The translations under genes and the position numbers were made by a program. Shown in pieces: positions 46,982 through 58,268 of a stretch of 64,000 bases of DNA. Source of the stretch: Gymnopus androsaceus JB14. Taxonomy: Eukaryota; Basidiomycota; Agaricomycetes; Agaricales; Omphalotaceae. How positions within the stretch are numbered: the stretch's first letter is position 1; the number at the start of each line of letters is the position of its first letter. Location of the stretch: positions 168,685 to 232,684 of the forward strand of contig ML769463.1 of the NCBI GenBank assembly GCA_009733575.1. Reading direction: 5' to 3'. The notes beneath the pieces were generated by a model. That model did no database searches. It was given only the letters and a program-made list of their open reading frames with translations, and was not told where the DNA came from.

Positions 46982-47721
46982 ACTCTGTTGCCTAGTTGTT
47001 TCTTGCAATATTAGCGTTGTTTTATTTATTTCGAGTACCAGTTGCCGACAAAGCAAAAATGTAATGTAGAAATAATTGTCTGGAAGTGCTAGTGTCAGCG
47101 CTATTGAGCTGAATATTATGACTAGCCTTTCTTGAATCCTGTACCAAAGGAACCGTGAGTTGAAGTCAAAACATAAGCTCATGAATCGCGCACCGAGACG
47201 TCGGCGTTCATAGAATAGATCCGTACGACTTGCTCCCAGATTAACGATCTTTGGACATCCGTCTCGGTCTTTTTCAAGTCGTGTACACTCGGCACAATAG
47301 TACGCGTCAGAGATTCCTGTGGGGACAAAATAAGACTAAATTCTTTAGATAGCCTTTGCGTAAAACTCGCACCAGGTGAGCCACAGATGATGCATCGACC
47401 ACCGTAAGTACCGAAATTACATTCGTCGCAGATGCGTACCAGGGTTTCTGGGCGGACATACGAGTCGCATACTGGGCTAATGGTTTGAAAGTCAGCTCGG
47501 GGAGTCAGAGTAGAGTTTGTGCACTCACCATTTCCCGTCACACTTCTCGCAAAGACGGCCGATAGCTACCAAGGAAACGAGTGAGAAACGCCCTGTTGGT
47601 TGAAGGTAAAAGACCTACCAATTCCTGGCTGTCGTCGGCACATTATGAGATCTACAGGATTAAATGTCAGAATTTGAAAATATTGCACGATATAAGACGG
47701 ACCTGGGTGATGCTTGGACAT
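46973..47721 (-). CDS. PHF5A: PHF5A/Rds3, U2 snRNP SF3b subunit
   Basis: Small zinc-knuckle protein of the SF3b complex that helps recognise the branch point in pre-mRNA splicing; very conserved. Five exons: [49 protein letters not shown] with [16 protein letters not shown], and [20 protein letters not shown] with [20 protein letters not shown]. All CxxC pairs are present. The usual protein ends a few residues after YERRRL. Here the frame stays open past GARFMSLCF for about 70 more codons, to 46973, overlapping the last codons of the kinase-PB1-ZZ gene on the other strand. The extension has no conserved look; a lost stop, a one-base error, or a further 3' intron are all possible. The core itself (to about 47186) is certain. 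Confidence 0.92.
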
Positions 47722-47957
47722 GATTGAGACGATGCGCTGACGGTAAGAGTGAAAGAAAGTATAAATTACAAATCTCGAGAGCTCGGAGCCTTTGGTCACG
47801 CAGGTCACAGCGCTAATAGTAATACGCGCGCCTATGACTCAACGCGTACGAACGTCGAAGAACGCAAGTCTACAACACAACATTAACATTATAATATACT
47901 GTACTCTACAAGAGTCCCATAGTAGTAATCAACCCAACGGCTTGGAGAGCATTTGCG

Positions 47958-50900
47958 TCATGACTCGGAGGATGCAAGTGCACCTGTGTGCGGAAAGTGC
48001 GCCGTCAACAGAGCAACCACATCGGGCTTCGTCATCATCCCGTCCAGCTGCCCTCTATGAGTGAAGAGGATTTGTCGGAGGTTCTGCAAGAAACTGTGAG
48101 ATTCTGTTAGGAGGACTGACTAAGGGAAAGCACCGACCATCTTTTGGAACATGCGCACGAGTAACGATTGAGGTACTTCTTTCCGAAGGTGAATGATGGA
48201 GTTTTCGAGGCAGCACGATAGGTCGAGATATTCAAATTCGTCCGATATTGACTGTTTTTGGGAGTAGAACCTGCATTTTTTTGAGTTCGTTTCCGGAGAG
48301 AGATGAAGATCTGTGGTAAGAGGCTCGTTAATGATTATCCAGGTACATTGGATGCTCAACACACCAATGAACGATAATAATTTATCGCGTGTTGCAAGGC
48401 CTATTAGCTCCGTGCCTCGCACAACTGGAAATCCACGGAAATCGTGAGCGTTAGTTAGGTTTTCTGTCAAAAAAGCGTTGAGCCTAGCAGAGCGAAGAAT
48501 AACGCCAAATACTACCTATATCTTTTAGAGTCAACCTATCTTCCTCTATCATCACAAGTGTACTGAAAGGTCTCATCGCATCCGCGGCCGTCTGTCCTCG
48601 GTCGTTGAAGTCCACTGGGGGAAGCCACGGATAATGTCTCATAGCAATCCAAACATTGTATATCCCATCCTTCCCAAGAGCATCACCGACCCATTTCGCA
48701 GTCATGACGCCAACCATAATGGGCAGCACATGCGACAATGCACCAGTTAACTGTATTCTCATGTTTCAAGATGGGTACGCTTTGAGCTTCAGTGGATGAC
48801 TTACTTCGAACATTATCACCACAAGAGAGACTTTTTCGCTACGTTCAGAAGATAGTCTCTCAATCAAGAAAAAAACTTTATTTACCAGTCATTCGTGTCA
48901 CACCGCCTAGCATCGCAGAAGCCCCAATGACGGAATAGAAACCTGGAGACACGCATCTAATGCTGGGATCTGGAGGGCACGACAGAAACAGCCATGCCGT
49001 AGGATATGAGGTTTGTATCGCTGACCTGTTCAACATTAGACTTTGGTGTAGCGGTAGGACTTGAACACTCACGTCAACATTCCAACCGCACGTCCGATAC
49101 AAGCTCCTATTGCAATAGTAGGCAGGAAAATACCAGCGGGAATCTAGAGAATCTCAATCAGTATTTTGTCGACAGTTGACGAAAAGTGCTTGCCTGCATT
49201 CCGAATGTCCAAGCAGTGAAAGCGATCTTGATTATCGCTGAAATTAATAGTAAAAAGATGTTCTCCCACATTGCCGTAGGACTATTGGGATTGAGTATTC
49301 GAACTTATAATTTTCTCTCGTTACAACTTACTTGCACAATCCGTGGTAATCTCCTTTTGCGGGGTCACATTCTTGGAATAGGTTTGCAACTAGCTCAGAT
49401 GATTGCACACTAAACAGTAGATTAGTAAATCAAGCAAAAATTAAGCCAGCATAGAACGAACCGTGTAAAAACAACCAGGAAACCGACGGCAGCTGTTATT
49501 GCAGCAAGGGCAACAACCTCCACAATGGGGTATTCATTTAGCACGCTATTTCTTCGGTATAGTGCAATTTCAACGTTGAGTTTGATCATGAGAGACCCTA
49601 GAACACCCTAAGAAGACCAGTCAGGTTGTCAGAAAAGAACACAGATATAAAGACCGAGAGTTACTCCAATGACACCAAGGCCCAACCAAGGTATCTACAA
49701 AAAAAATCAACATTGGATTCTGGGCCATCCAAGACGAACGCACTAGCTCGAAAGCCCTCCATGTATCGCCACCGTTAGTGACCTGAATACAACGGTGAGC
49801 TGTTTTTCAAATGAATGTCAAAATTATCTAGCACCTGGAATAAAACGAGTTTCGAGGTTCCAAATGGATCGACATATTGGAATGAGACCGCTGCAATTGC
49901 AGACGCCACAAAACCACGCCACATCACATCTGATTCGAGCGCAAATGTATCCAACTCTGAGGCGAAGAACGTCAATAAGGCAACAAAAGGAGCAAGAGGT
50001 CCACCCGACCTTCGAGACAAAATATGACACCACCCAATGGGCTACCAAATGCAACTGATACGCCAGCAGCAGCAGACGCTGCCAATAGCTTGCGTTTCTG
50101 AGCTATAAGAAAGTCAGATGAAGCAATAGAAGAAAACGACTATGAACCAGCCTTCGTTATGTTTGAACTGCTTGAAGAATTGGGAAAACATGAATGCCAT
50201 ACAACAAGCAACATGAACGAGAGGGCCCTGTCCTCTGAATGAGAACCAAATAGTTTATATAAAGGCGCTGCTCTCTACCTCCTTTCCTAGAGACAATCCA
50301 GAAGCGACAGCCAGTGCCAGTCCAAGTGCTTTAATGAGCAGAGTCCATGGTGTGAGGAAGGCGTCAAAGACATAACCACCAAGAATCTAAGCAAAGGTAT
50401 TTTAGGGAATGGCCAGGTTGAAAATATATGGATATATATATGAACCTACCGCTTTGATTTCAGGGAACTGCGAAGCCAGGATGTCAGCATATATAAGATA
50501 CCAAGACTGAGAAAGCATGCCATCGTACTTCCAGTGTGGAAAGCGCTATAAAGGGACTGGTTAGAGCCAATCAAGGTAAATATTCTATAGCGTACTAGGG
50601 CGCATAGGTGTTCACCAGCACGGCGGCGCTACCAGCGAACGCAACCTATAGCAAGAAGTGTTAATCGACTTGAGGATGGCGAACGAGGATAAACATACTG
50701 CAAGGGTTACGTAGATGGACGACTGTAGTAGTGACTGCACGAATATATACCGGACGTCGAAGTATTCGCTCCATGTTTGCCATTCCGTACACAACTCTCC
50801 AGCTATCAAGGTGGTTGTCAAGTTGAACCCGAGCCCAACATAATGAATCCTCACGATCAAGCCCGCTGCAACATGTCACCTAACTGCGATTTAGAGAAAG

Positions 50901-51356
50901 CACAAGGCCGAGGCACAGCACACGCACTTGGTTGTGGAAGAAGCCCGCTTGACACCGACCTTCACGAAGGTCTCCTAGCCTATAACAATATATGAGATCC
51001 ATGAGGTGCAAGACAAACGTTTGGACGCACCATTTGACCAGCACATCTAGCCAAGCACCTGCGACACCGATTCCAATCCCAGTTGCTACTACCACTAACC
51101 ATACGCGCGCCGAATCTGCCCAAATCGACAAAAGAGCTCGAATGCTCCTCTGAGATTTCTTCGCATGATCTCGTTCACGTTCAAGTGCCTCCTCTTGCAA
51201 CCAGTCGATAGAACTTCCGTCCTTATATTTTACAGCGGATTTCTTTATGGCAGGGTCTTGAAGATTTCCAGTTTCGTCGAGTTCGAATACTTCTTCTTCA
51301 TGGACATTTGTAGAGTTCCATGAGCCCCAGGAGTCCTGTGGACGATGATTGGACAT
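47958..51356 (-). CDS. CLC-family voltage-gated chloride channel/transporter
   Basis: Moves chloride, often in exchange for protons, across Golgi/endosomal/vacuolar membranes (yeast Gef1). It starts [14 protein letters not shown], a cytosolic acidic N-terminus, then [20 protein letters not shown], the first membrane helix. Key CLC motifs: [16 protein letters not shown] (GKEGP with the gating Glu), [73 protein letters not shown], and [20 protein letters not shown]. The C-terminus has two CBS domains ([58 protein letters not shown]). The selectivity-filter motif GSGIPEIK is not recovered cleanly: the join near 50400-50530 gives FHTG...PEIKA and would need a base correction. At least 15 short introns. 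The gene is divergent from the NDUFAF7 gene (89 bp). Confidence 0.9.
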
Positions 51357-51445
51357 GATGGCATAAAGTCGGAAGAAGAACGCGTTAAGCGCTCACCCAA
51401 TCGTTCCTTCCCCTTCACTCCTTTGGCTTAGCCTACGTAGGGCCT

Positions 51446-53158
51446 ATGCTATCTGCTAGAAGCAGGATATCTCAATGTACCTCCTTGCTCTCTAGAAACA
51501 AAGTTTGGCTACCTTGTAGCTCCAAAATCGCATTATTTTCCACCTCCGCTGCAGTCCGTCGAAAGGAGAAGAAAGCCCCGCCAGTAGAGCATGAAGACAA
51601 GTGGAATTATAACAGGTCTTCGCTGTTCGACTCTTCGACAGTTCGATGATCCTTCCACATTCAACCTAGTCACTGCCAATGCCTTGGAGAAATTTACCAA
51701 GCCTCCTCGCAGCGTGAAAATGCTCGCGCGCGATTTCATCGAAGACTCGCTCTATAACCCAAATTACGGTTATTTTTCCAAAAAGGCTACCATCTTTGAT
51801 TGGGAAGAAGAACCTCTCGACTTTTATGCCCTCAGGGATTCAGTAGAATTCGATGCTGTTGTAACGAAGCGATATGCAGCGTATGAAGCGGAAAAGCAGT
51901 TGTGGCATACCCCAACTGAACTTTTCAAGGTACGTCTATGCTCTAAACTCTCTATGGCATGCCTGCTGATCCCGTCATCTAGCCATGGTATGGTGAAGCC
52001 ATTGCCCAGTGTCTCGTTTCCGAATACTTGCTCAAGTATTTCCCTTATGAGGATTTCATAATCTACGAAATCGGAGCAGGCAACGGTACCCTGGCTTCGA
52101 ACATTTTGGACTTTCTGCGTTCTCATTATCCCCAAGTATATGACCGGACACATTATACCATCATTGAGATTAGTGGAAATCTCGTGGAGAAACAGAAGCG
52201 AAAGCTTCATCGGACGCATCCAGGGGTTAAAGTTGTGCACAAGAGCATCTTTCACTGGGACGTCCGGGAGCCAGCACCGTGCTTTTTCCTAGCCATGGAG
52301 GTCATCGTAAGTATCCTGGTCCTCAATCTAGACAGAACAACGCTAATATCTTCGTCGCAGGACAACTTTGCACACGACGTTATTCGCTATGACCTTGACA
52401 CGCTTCAACCGTACCAAGGTTATGTGACCGTCGACAAGAATGGAGACTTCGACACATTGTACACTAAAGTGGACGATCCTTTGATTACCTCCTTCCTCCA
52501 ACTACGCGACCAACTACGACATCCCCTACCCATCTCACGTATATTCCAATCCACGCCATTTGTACGACGTCTATACCGAAGTCTTCCCTTTGCCGCAAAC
52601 TTGTCCAAAGAAGAGTATATTCCAACCCGTCTCCTGAGTCTTCTCCGGACCCTCCGAAATCACTTCCCTCGACATCGTCTGCTCCTCTCCGACTTTTCCA
52701 GTTTGTCGGACACTATTCCGGGTGTCAATGCACCGGTAGTACAGACGCGGGTGCAGAATGTCATGGTGCCCTGTGAAACGTTGCTGGTGCATCAGGGTGC
52801 ATTCGACATCTTCTTCCCCACCAACTTTGAGCGTCTAAGAGACATGTACGAACACATCTTGTCTCAACCATTGTCACCACGCGTCTCCTCGGACATACCC
52901 GATCGTTCTACACCACTATCATCGAGCGTTCATTCGATAACCCTTGGTTCGTTCTTTTCCTCGCACGAAGCTCTAAACCGTCGATCTCCTCTTGACGGTG
53001 TTTCTTCAGCAAGTGGTTTGCCTGTGGGAGAACGCATGTCTAGTGTTTTCAAGCACTCGGAGTTCTTGGAGACATATGCAGATCTGGGTCGGACTGTTTT
53101 GCGTAATGGTGAAAACCCAATGCTGGATTTTTACAAGAATGTAAAATTTTTGTTCTGA
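51446..53158 (+). CDS. NDUFAF7: NDUFAF7/MidA-type SAM-dependent arginine methyltransferase
   Basis: Mitochondrial methyltransferase (DUF185) that symmetrically dimethylates an arginine of complex I subunit NDUFS2 during assembly. The N-terminus (MLSARSRISQCTSLLSRNKV ... FSTSAAVRRKEKK) is a clear mitochondrial presequence. The core follows: FDDPSTFNLVTANALEKFT, RDFIEDSLYNPNYGYFSKKA, PWYGEAIAQCLVSEYLLKYF, and the SAM loop FIIYEIGAGNGTLASNILD. Then IHRT-like KLHRTHPGVKVVHKSIFHWD, EVIDNFAHDVIRYD, RLLLSDFSSLSDTIPGVNAP, and VLVHQGAFDIFFPTNFERLR. It ends FYKNVKFLF. Between DKWNYN...DSST and FDDPST the frame needs one base skipped at TCGACA-G-TTCGAT (about 51642), or a 58-bp intron starting after KKAPP; the first seems better. 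Length about 500 residues. Confidence 0.88.
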
Positions 53159-53174
53159 ACCCCGTTCTCTTCCT

Positions 53175-54180
53175 CTAAGTACGCACGATGTATAGATAGT
53201 AATGGAATGCTTCGCCTAGCTCCCGGACTTCCAACGTCGTCCCGGGAACATTCAAATAGCGTTTCCGAAAGTGTGGCTGACCAAAAGTTAGGTATATGAA
53301 GATGCCCTTGCCTTTTCGCAGTGTCCTGTAGCATAAAATTCAGCATGAAGTCTTCTCAAAAGCAGCGTGTGGCGCACCGTATCACTTCACTGACTTCTTT
53401 TGTACAGTCATCGATAACTTGCTGGGGAGGATTCTGGATAAATATTTGAATTTCTGTAGAAGCATGAGCGGGAAGAGGTTCTGTGTACCCAAATATCCCC
53501 TTTGGCTGTCATCATTGCGTCCATTGTACCCTTGTCGATGGCTACATCGAAACTCGCATCATCAAACTTGAGATCCCGAACATCCATTTCATACCCTAAT
53601 CTTGCACACGTTTGAACTTTTCTTGATGCTCTTTCGACTAAATTCCACTCACAGTCCATACTCGGACTTGACTCTCCATGTCTTTCCTTCATCTTCTCAA
53701 TAATTACCGAAGAATACTAGACGAACTATGAGCGTTTCCTTCGTTGATCAGTGACCTTTTGACTGACTGACGTCGGTGTTCACGATGTTTTGGTAGCCAT
53801 CGTCGTACATCTAAAGAAGGGGCTCAATTTCATTTAGATTTTATAAAGCAAAAAGACGCACATCTTGAGACAATTTCGAATTTCCGCATCCTAACATTAG
53901 AATCTTGGATGAGCGATCCGGAATAAGGTCTTGCAGGATGGAGGCGATCTCTGAGTATGATTTGAACCAGTCAAAGGATGCACCATCAGCTTCTCTGATG
54001 GAGTTTGTGGTCATTTATCGTTCTCTACTTAAGAGATGGACGAATGGATGTACTGAGTATATCTCTGATTCCTGGAGAAAATGTTCGTTGATTGTATAGT
54101 AGGTCACGGCCTTGAGTTTATTATACGAACCAGTAGTCTTTGGTGCCGTATTGATCGTTGAATTCAGGAAGAATATCCAT
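53175..54180 (-). CDS. EFM4/EEF1AKMT4-like protein-lysine methyltransferase
   Basis: Seven-beta-strand methyltransferase of the METTL13 N-terminal / EEF1AKMT4 group, which methylates a lysine of translation elongation factor eEF1A. It starts MDILPEFNDQYGTKDYW, then FDWFKSYSEIASILQDLIPD, the SAM motif KILMLGCGNSKLSQD, and MYDDGYQNIVNTD. Then YSSVIIEKMKERHG, WYEMDVRDLKFDDASFDVAI, and DKGTMDAMMTAKGDIW, the family's acidic-Pro-type catalytic region. After three short introns the C-terminal strand region reads KGKGIFIYLTFGQPHFRKRY and LEVRELGEAFHYYLYIVRT. The exon after DYW is not fully resolved: a gap of about 100 bp near 54000-54130 holds either two introns or a small error. Length about 240 residues, typical. 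Confidence 0.85.
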
Positions 54181-54301
54181 TAGTGAAAAGAAGATGATGG
54201 TTAAGATTCAAGAAAGCTGGTGGCTGTGCAAATTTCGATTCAGCTAAAAATGGCATGGCCGACTGCGAGCCTAAGACAGAGTTAATCTACTCAGCACCCT
54301 G

Positions 54302-54934
54302 CTAAATGCTTTCAGTGCCTCCGATATCCTCAATAGCAGCTTGCTCTATAAGCCCTGCAGTCCCTTCACCGATGGGATTTTCTTTGAGACTCGTTGCGTA
54401 CAAGTGAAGCTGCTTCCTAAAGCCGTTATTAGGTGACACTTCTCTGCGCTTGGATTGAACAAAGGTGATCGACTCCGCTGCAGTCATGTCCTGCGTTGAA
54501 ATAAGATATGCACATACTACAGTCGCACTTCGACTGACTCCTTGAAAGCAGTGGATCTATATGAATGAGAACTAAAAGTCTTAGAGAATGAACCCATCGC
54601 TCACCAAAACCACATTCGTTACATTCTCTTCGAGTGCCGCTTTCACAAATCGTGTCGTTTCACCGAGATGACCGAGAACGTCGGCATTGGCAGTGTCCTG
54701 CAAAGCGATATGTAACCGGTTTGCAGGGGGAATAAATGCAGGAAGCTCTGGAGACCACTCCAATATAGAGACGACATGAGTTACGCCGAGGGTTAACATT
54801 TGCTTTTCATCCATCGCAGTATCATAACCAGAGAGGTACAATCGGGGAACAATCAGACTTGCTGGCCTTGAGACCAGGCCTGGATTGTTCGTCCGAACTG
54901 CGGCAGCCCACCTCGATAGTAGCGGAGACGTCAT
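54302..54934 (-). CDS. Dual-specificity protein phosphatase
   Basis: Removes phosphate from Tyr and Ser/Thr, often on MAP kinases. It begins MTSPLLSRWAAAVRTNNPGL, then IVPRLYLSGYDTAMDEKQML and LGVTHVVSILEWSP, typical of the DSP N-terminal strand/helix. The general-acid Asp is in HIALQDTANADVLGHLGETT. A 51-bp intron precedes the P-loop IHCFQGVSRSATVVCAYLIS, with the catalytic HCxxGxxRS signature complete. The rest is EVSPNNGFRKQLHLY, the usual last helix. No other domain. About 190 residues, a compact stand-alone DSP. Its C-terminal tail GEGTAGLIEQAAIEDI is unremarkable. Confidence 0.9.
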
Positions 54935-55114
54935 GGTTTAAGACAAGAGCTTGATATTTGGGTACGGGCAGGGTACATGAAAGTTTGTTAACATAGCTAA
55001 GCGCCTGTAATTTATGCAAACGCGCCACAAGCGCCCACGAATACAATTTATTTCCACTTTTCCAGAGCTTTCTCTTCTGAGCCTGACTCAGGGAGGAGTG
55101 CCTGTTCCACCAAT

Positions 55115-56282
55115 TCAGCGCCCTGGTTTCAAATAAAAAGACGTCGGCGTACCTTGGTTGGCACAACCCTCGCTCGTATCTGGCCAGAGCGTCGCAGTCT
55201 CCCCCGGAGCCAAGCAAGCGACATTGAACTGCAAGGGCCCATCCGCGCCTCCTGACCACAGACTGCAGCTCACTTCCATAAATGAACCAGTGAGTGCACC
55301 ACTGTGTCCAGTAAAGAATGCATTAGCTGCTCCAGAGTCCTCGCAAAGATCGAAGCTAGATAAATACAAATCAGAGAGAGCTGGAAGTGTTTTGCTTGAT
55401 GACTTACTGGAAGTCTGTGCCGTGGGAGTTTACGGGATCCCCTATCTCTTGTCCGCACCATTCCTAGGAAAAAAAGCACCTTAGCGATCTCTCCTTGAGG
55501 ATGTCAAGTTTTTCTCACCTCGTTTCCTGCTACCGGGCACATATCGGTCACTGCTCACGCGATCAGAAATCATTATCCTCGGTATAGGAACAGATCTAAC
55601 CTTTAACTATAATCGTACTGAAAGGGCCTGTATCTTCAGGATTGAACGGGTCAGTTTCAGCTGTGACTGAAAAGCATCTTCCGCAGGCATTTCCTGGACC
55701 CAATCCTGGGACTGAACCAAAGGCCAGTTGATTGATGGCTGCGGTAAATCCTGAACTTGGGACTACTCCGCAAGCTAAGGTGATAAATTTTATAGTGTTA
55801 AAAGCCAGAATTCGAACGGTTCGATGGAAACACGATTCGCGACTCACCAGGGGTTTGGCATCCGCCGTACATGGTGAACGAAGCGGACCCCGAGGGCAAT
55901 TGGACGTATCCTGTAGGTGCAGGTCCTGTCGGCGTGGCTGATGTAGCAGACGTGGATGCGGAAACGGTACTTCCAGATGATACCGACACAGTGCTAGCTC
56001 CAGGAAGGCACTGAAAGAAGTCTACAATGAGTTAGCCAAAATATGATGTCCACAGTGAAGGCAGAAAAATTGTACTTACAAGGGTTTCCTTCCACGCATG
56101 TAGAACCAGCGGCGCAAGTTGTCGCTCCGGTCCAATCCAATGCCCTTGAATTAATACGTTAGTTTGGATTTCGTTTATAAAATATCCTAGCGCATACTCC
56201 ACATTGACCGAAAGATGGGAGACTGGCCTAGTACGGACGTAGCGAGAGCAACAAAGACAGCCAAAGACACAAAGAAAGACAT
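55115..56282 (-). CDS. GH45 endoglucanase with N-terminal CBM1
   Basis: Secreted endo-beta-1,4-glucanase for cellulose breakdown. Signal peptide MSFFVSLAVFVALATSVLGQ. A fungal CBM1 follows (FGQCGG ... WTGATTCAAGSTCVEGNP), then a Ser/Thr/Pro linker (SSGSTVSASTSATSATPTGP). The GH45 domain (basidiomycete subfamily C look) reads GYVQLPSGSASFTMYGGC, CGVVPSSGFTAAINQLAFGS, NACGRCFSVTAETDPFNPED, TIIVKVTDMCPVAGNEEWCG, FDLCEDSGAANAFFTGHSGA, and EVSCSLW. It ends in EGCANQGTPTSF plus a few residues. Two single extra T residues inside the CBM1 (near 56213-56240 and 56135-56155) break the frame there; the flanking protein is excellent. A paralogue without CBM1 lies 1 kb upstream in transcription sense (57301-58268). 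Confidence 0.88.
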
Positions 56283-57300
56283 GACTTTCGAATATGATCG
56301 AATCCAGCCATGACGGCCTTATAAGCGGAAGCTCAGAATTGATGTTCAACCTCGGTGACTGCATTGTATTTTTTCCGCCCGTAATTTTCCCGAAAAGCCA
56401 GTCAGTTATTAGAAAATATGGCCTCGTGTTGGAACTTTCACCAAAAACGTTTGTTTTACAGGCGCAGGGAAGTCTTGAAGCAATCCCAAATTGATCGAAA
56501 ACATAGATAGACCGGCCAATATGACCTCGAAGAATTAGGACGGCCTCTTTGTGCGGAAATGTATCGGTGACTTGAGAGTTCTAAAAAGTATACTTAGTGA
56601 AGCTTTTGGCTATCGTTACTTCCAAGTTGCTTCACACGGACGTTACAGCCAATATACGCTCACCCATTGACCGTTTGTCAACACCGAAGATTACCCATGT
56701 TGGAAGTTTGGGAAGCTTTTGTCCCTGAAACTATACAAAGCTTTAAAGGCTATAATACACTCTCGAAGTTCTTCCTTCCTAAATTGCGCCGTTGTGGAGA
56801 AATATAACGTCAGCGCCCTAACGGACGCTTTGACTTTAGTGAGCGATGGGATAACTATAACGGTAGCTTGAGGGTCGTCGTAGTCACCTGGAGGGATACA
56901 TTGTACTTGCGCGCGTAAAAACAGGATACAATGCATACCGCTTCAATGAAATTGAGAACTCCAGATGTGACACTCTTATTTCCAAGTTGGCTGAAGATTG
57001 TTTATAACTTTGAATTTAGGGAGGCTCCTTCTCCGAACAGGTTCAAAGCCAGCTCGTTTGTGAAGTTCTATGGGAGTGAAGACTTCCTTTTAGGTCTGCA
57101 CAAACTATTACCATGCGAATGCGTATATAGTCGCTCGATAGATTGCGGGGTATATATCAAGTTATGAACATGAGAGTAAGTAATAAGAAAGCAAGCGCCG
57201 CGAAAGCGCTCATGATTTGAACTTTAACGCACCGACTTCTAATCCGACTTATATAACTCAAATTGAAGTTCCTATATCGCAAGACTTCAACGATATGCTC
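56283..57300. other. Intergenic region between the GH45 paralogues
   Basis: No gene recognised; ORFs on both strands are short and lack motifs. The part near 56.3-56.5 kb is the promoter of the CBM1-carrying GH45 gene. Confidence 0.6.
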
Positions 57301-58268
57301 TCAGAAATACAGAAACGACATACCTTGGTTGGGGCAACCCTCGGATGTGCTAGGCCAAAATGTCGCCGTTTCGCCAGAGATGCATCTATAGTAGATCGTC
57401 AGTGTACATTACTGGTCGACGCTGCTGGAGAAGACTTACGCGCCGTCGAAAAGATCACTTTCATCTGAACCCGACCATTCACTGCAGCTCACCTCAGTGA
57501 ACGAACCAGTGAGAGCGGTATGTCCAGATGGAAAGAAACTTCCAGCTGAAAATAGTATTTAGATGTTAAACTAGATAGACAGAAACAAAGAAGTACCTGC
57601 TCCAGTATCCTCACAGAGATCAAAGCTACATGGTATGTCATTGAGCAAACTTGAACTTCCAATGCTTCTCGTCGTTGGTCACTCACTGGAATTCCGCTCC
57701 GAATGAGTTTGTAGGGTCGGCCGTCGTCTGTCCGCACCACTCCTAGAAAACGTTAACGATCTATCTCTCTCTCTCTCTTTGAACCATTCCAATTTTATGT
57801 CTCACCTCGTTTCCTGCTGCGGGACACATGTCGGTTACCTGGATACTTAGTGTGTTAAATACTCTCTCCTTGGGCTTGGTGTAGTAAACAGCTCTCTACC
57901 TTTACAACAATCGAATTGAAAGGGCCGGTAAAAGCAGTGTCGAACGGGTCAGCTGAGCCCGTCAAGGCAAAGCAACGTCCGCAAGCATTTCCTGCTCCTA
58001 ATCCTGGGACTGAACCAAAGGCCAGTTGATTGATGGCTGCGGTAAATCCCGTAGCTGCTACTCCGCAAGCTGAAGATAGATGCAAGGTACAATTTCGAGG
58101 TTAGCTAAAGTATTTCGATCTGAGAATTTACTTGAATTGAAACTGACCAGGAGCCGAACATCCAGAGTACTCAGTGAAGGAAGCTTTTCCTGACCCGAGC
58201 TGGACGTATCCCTTCACAGTGGTGAGCGTAGCAGCGATGCTTAGGAGAGTGGCGATGGAAGATTTCAT
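57301..58268 (-). CDS. GH45 endoglucanase without CBM1
   Basis: Secreted endoglucanase, paralogue of 55115-56282. Signal peptide MKSSIATLLSIAATLTTVKG is followed directly by the catalytic domain: YVQLGSGKASFTEYSGC, CGVAATGFTAAINQLAFGSV, NACGRCFALTGSADPFDTAF, SIVVKVTDMCPAAGNEEWCG, FDLCEDTGAGTSFFPSGHTA, EVSCSEWSGSDESDLFDGA, and the end ETATFWPSTSEGCPNQG. Cysteines match the paralogue. No CBM1 and no linker. Introns are short; one contains a small (CT)n tract. No frame problem was seen. The promoter lies on the right, at 58.3-58.6 kb. Confidence 0.92.

Noticed and set aside
8700..51650. Programmed +1 ribosomal frameshifting as explanation for the many shifts
   Set aside because: No shared slippery sequence is visible at the sites, the genes are unrelated, and some sites need the opposite shift; indels fit better.
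56931..57167. 78-codon ORF between GH45 genes
   Set aside because: No recognisable family and no splice partners.
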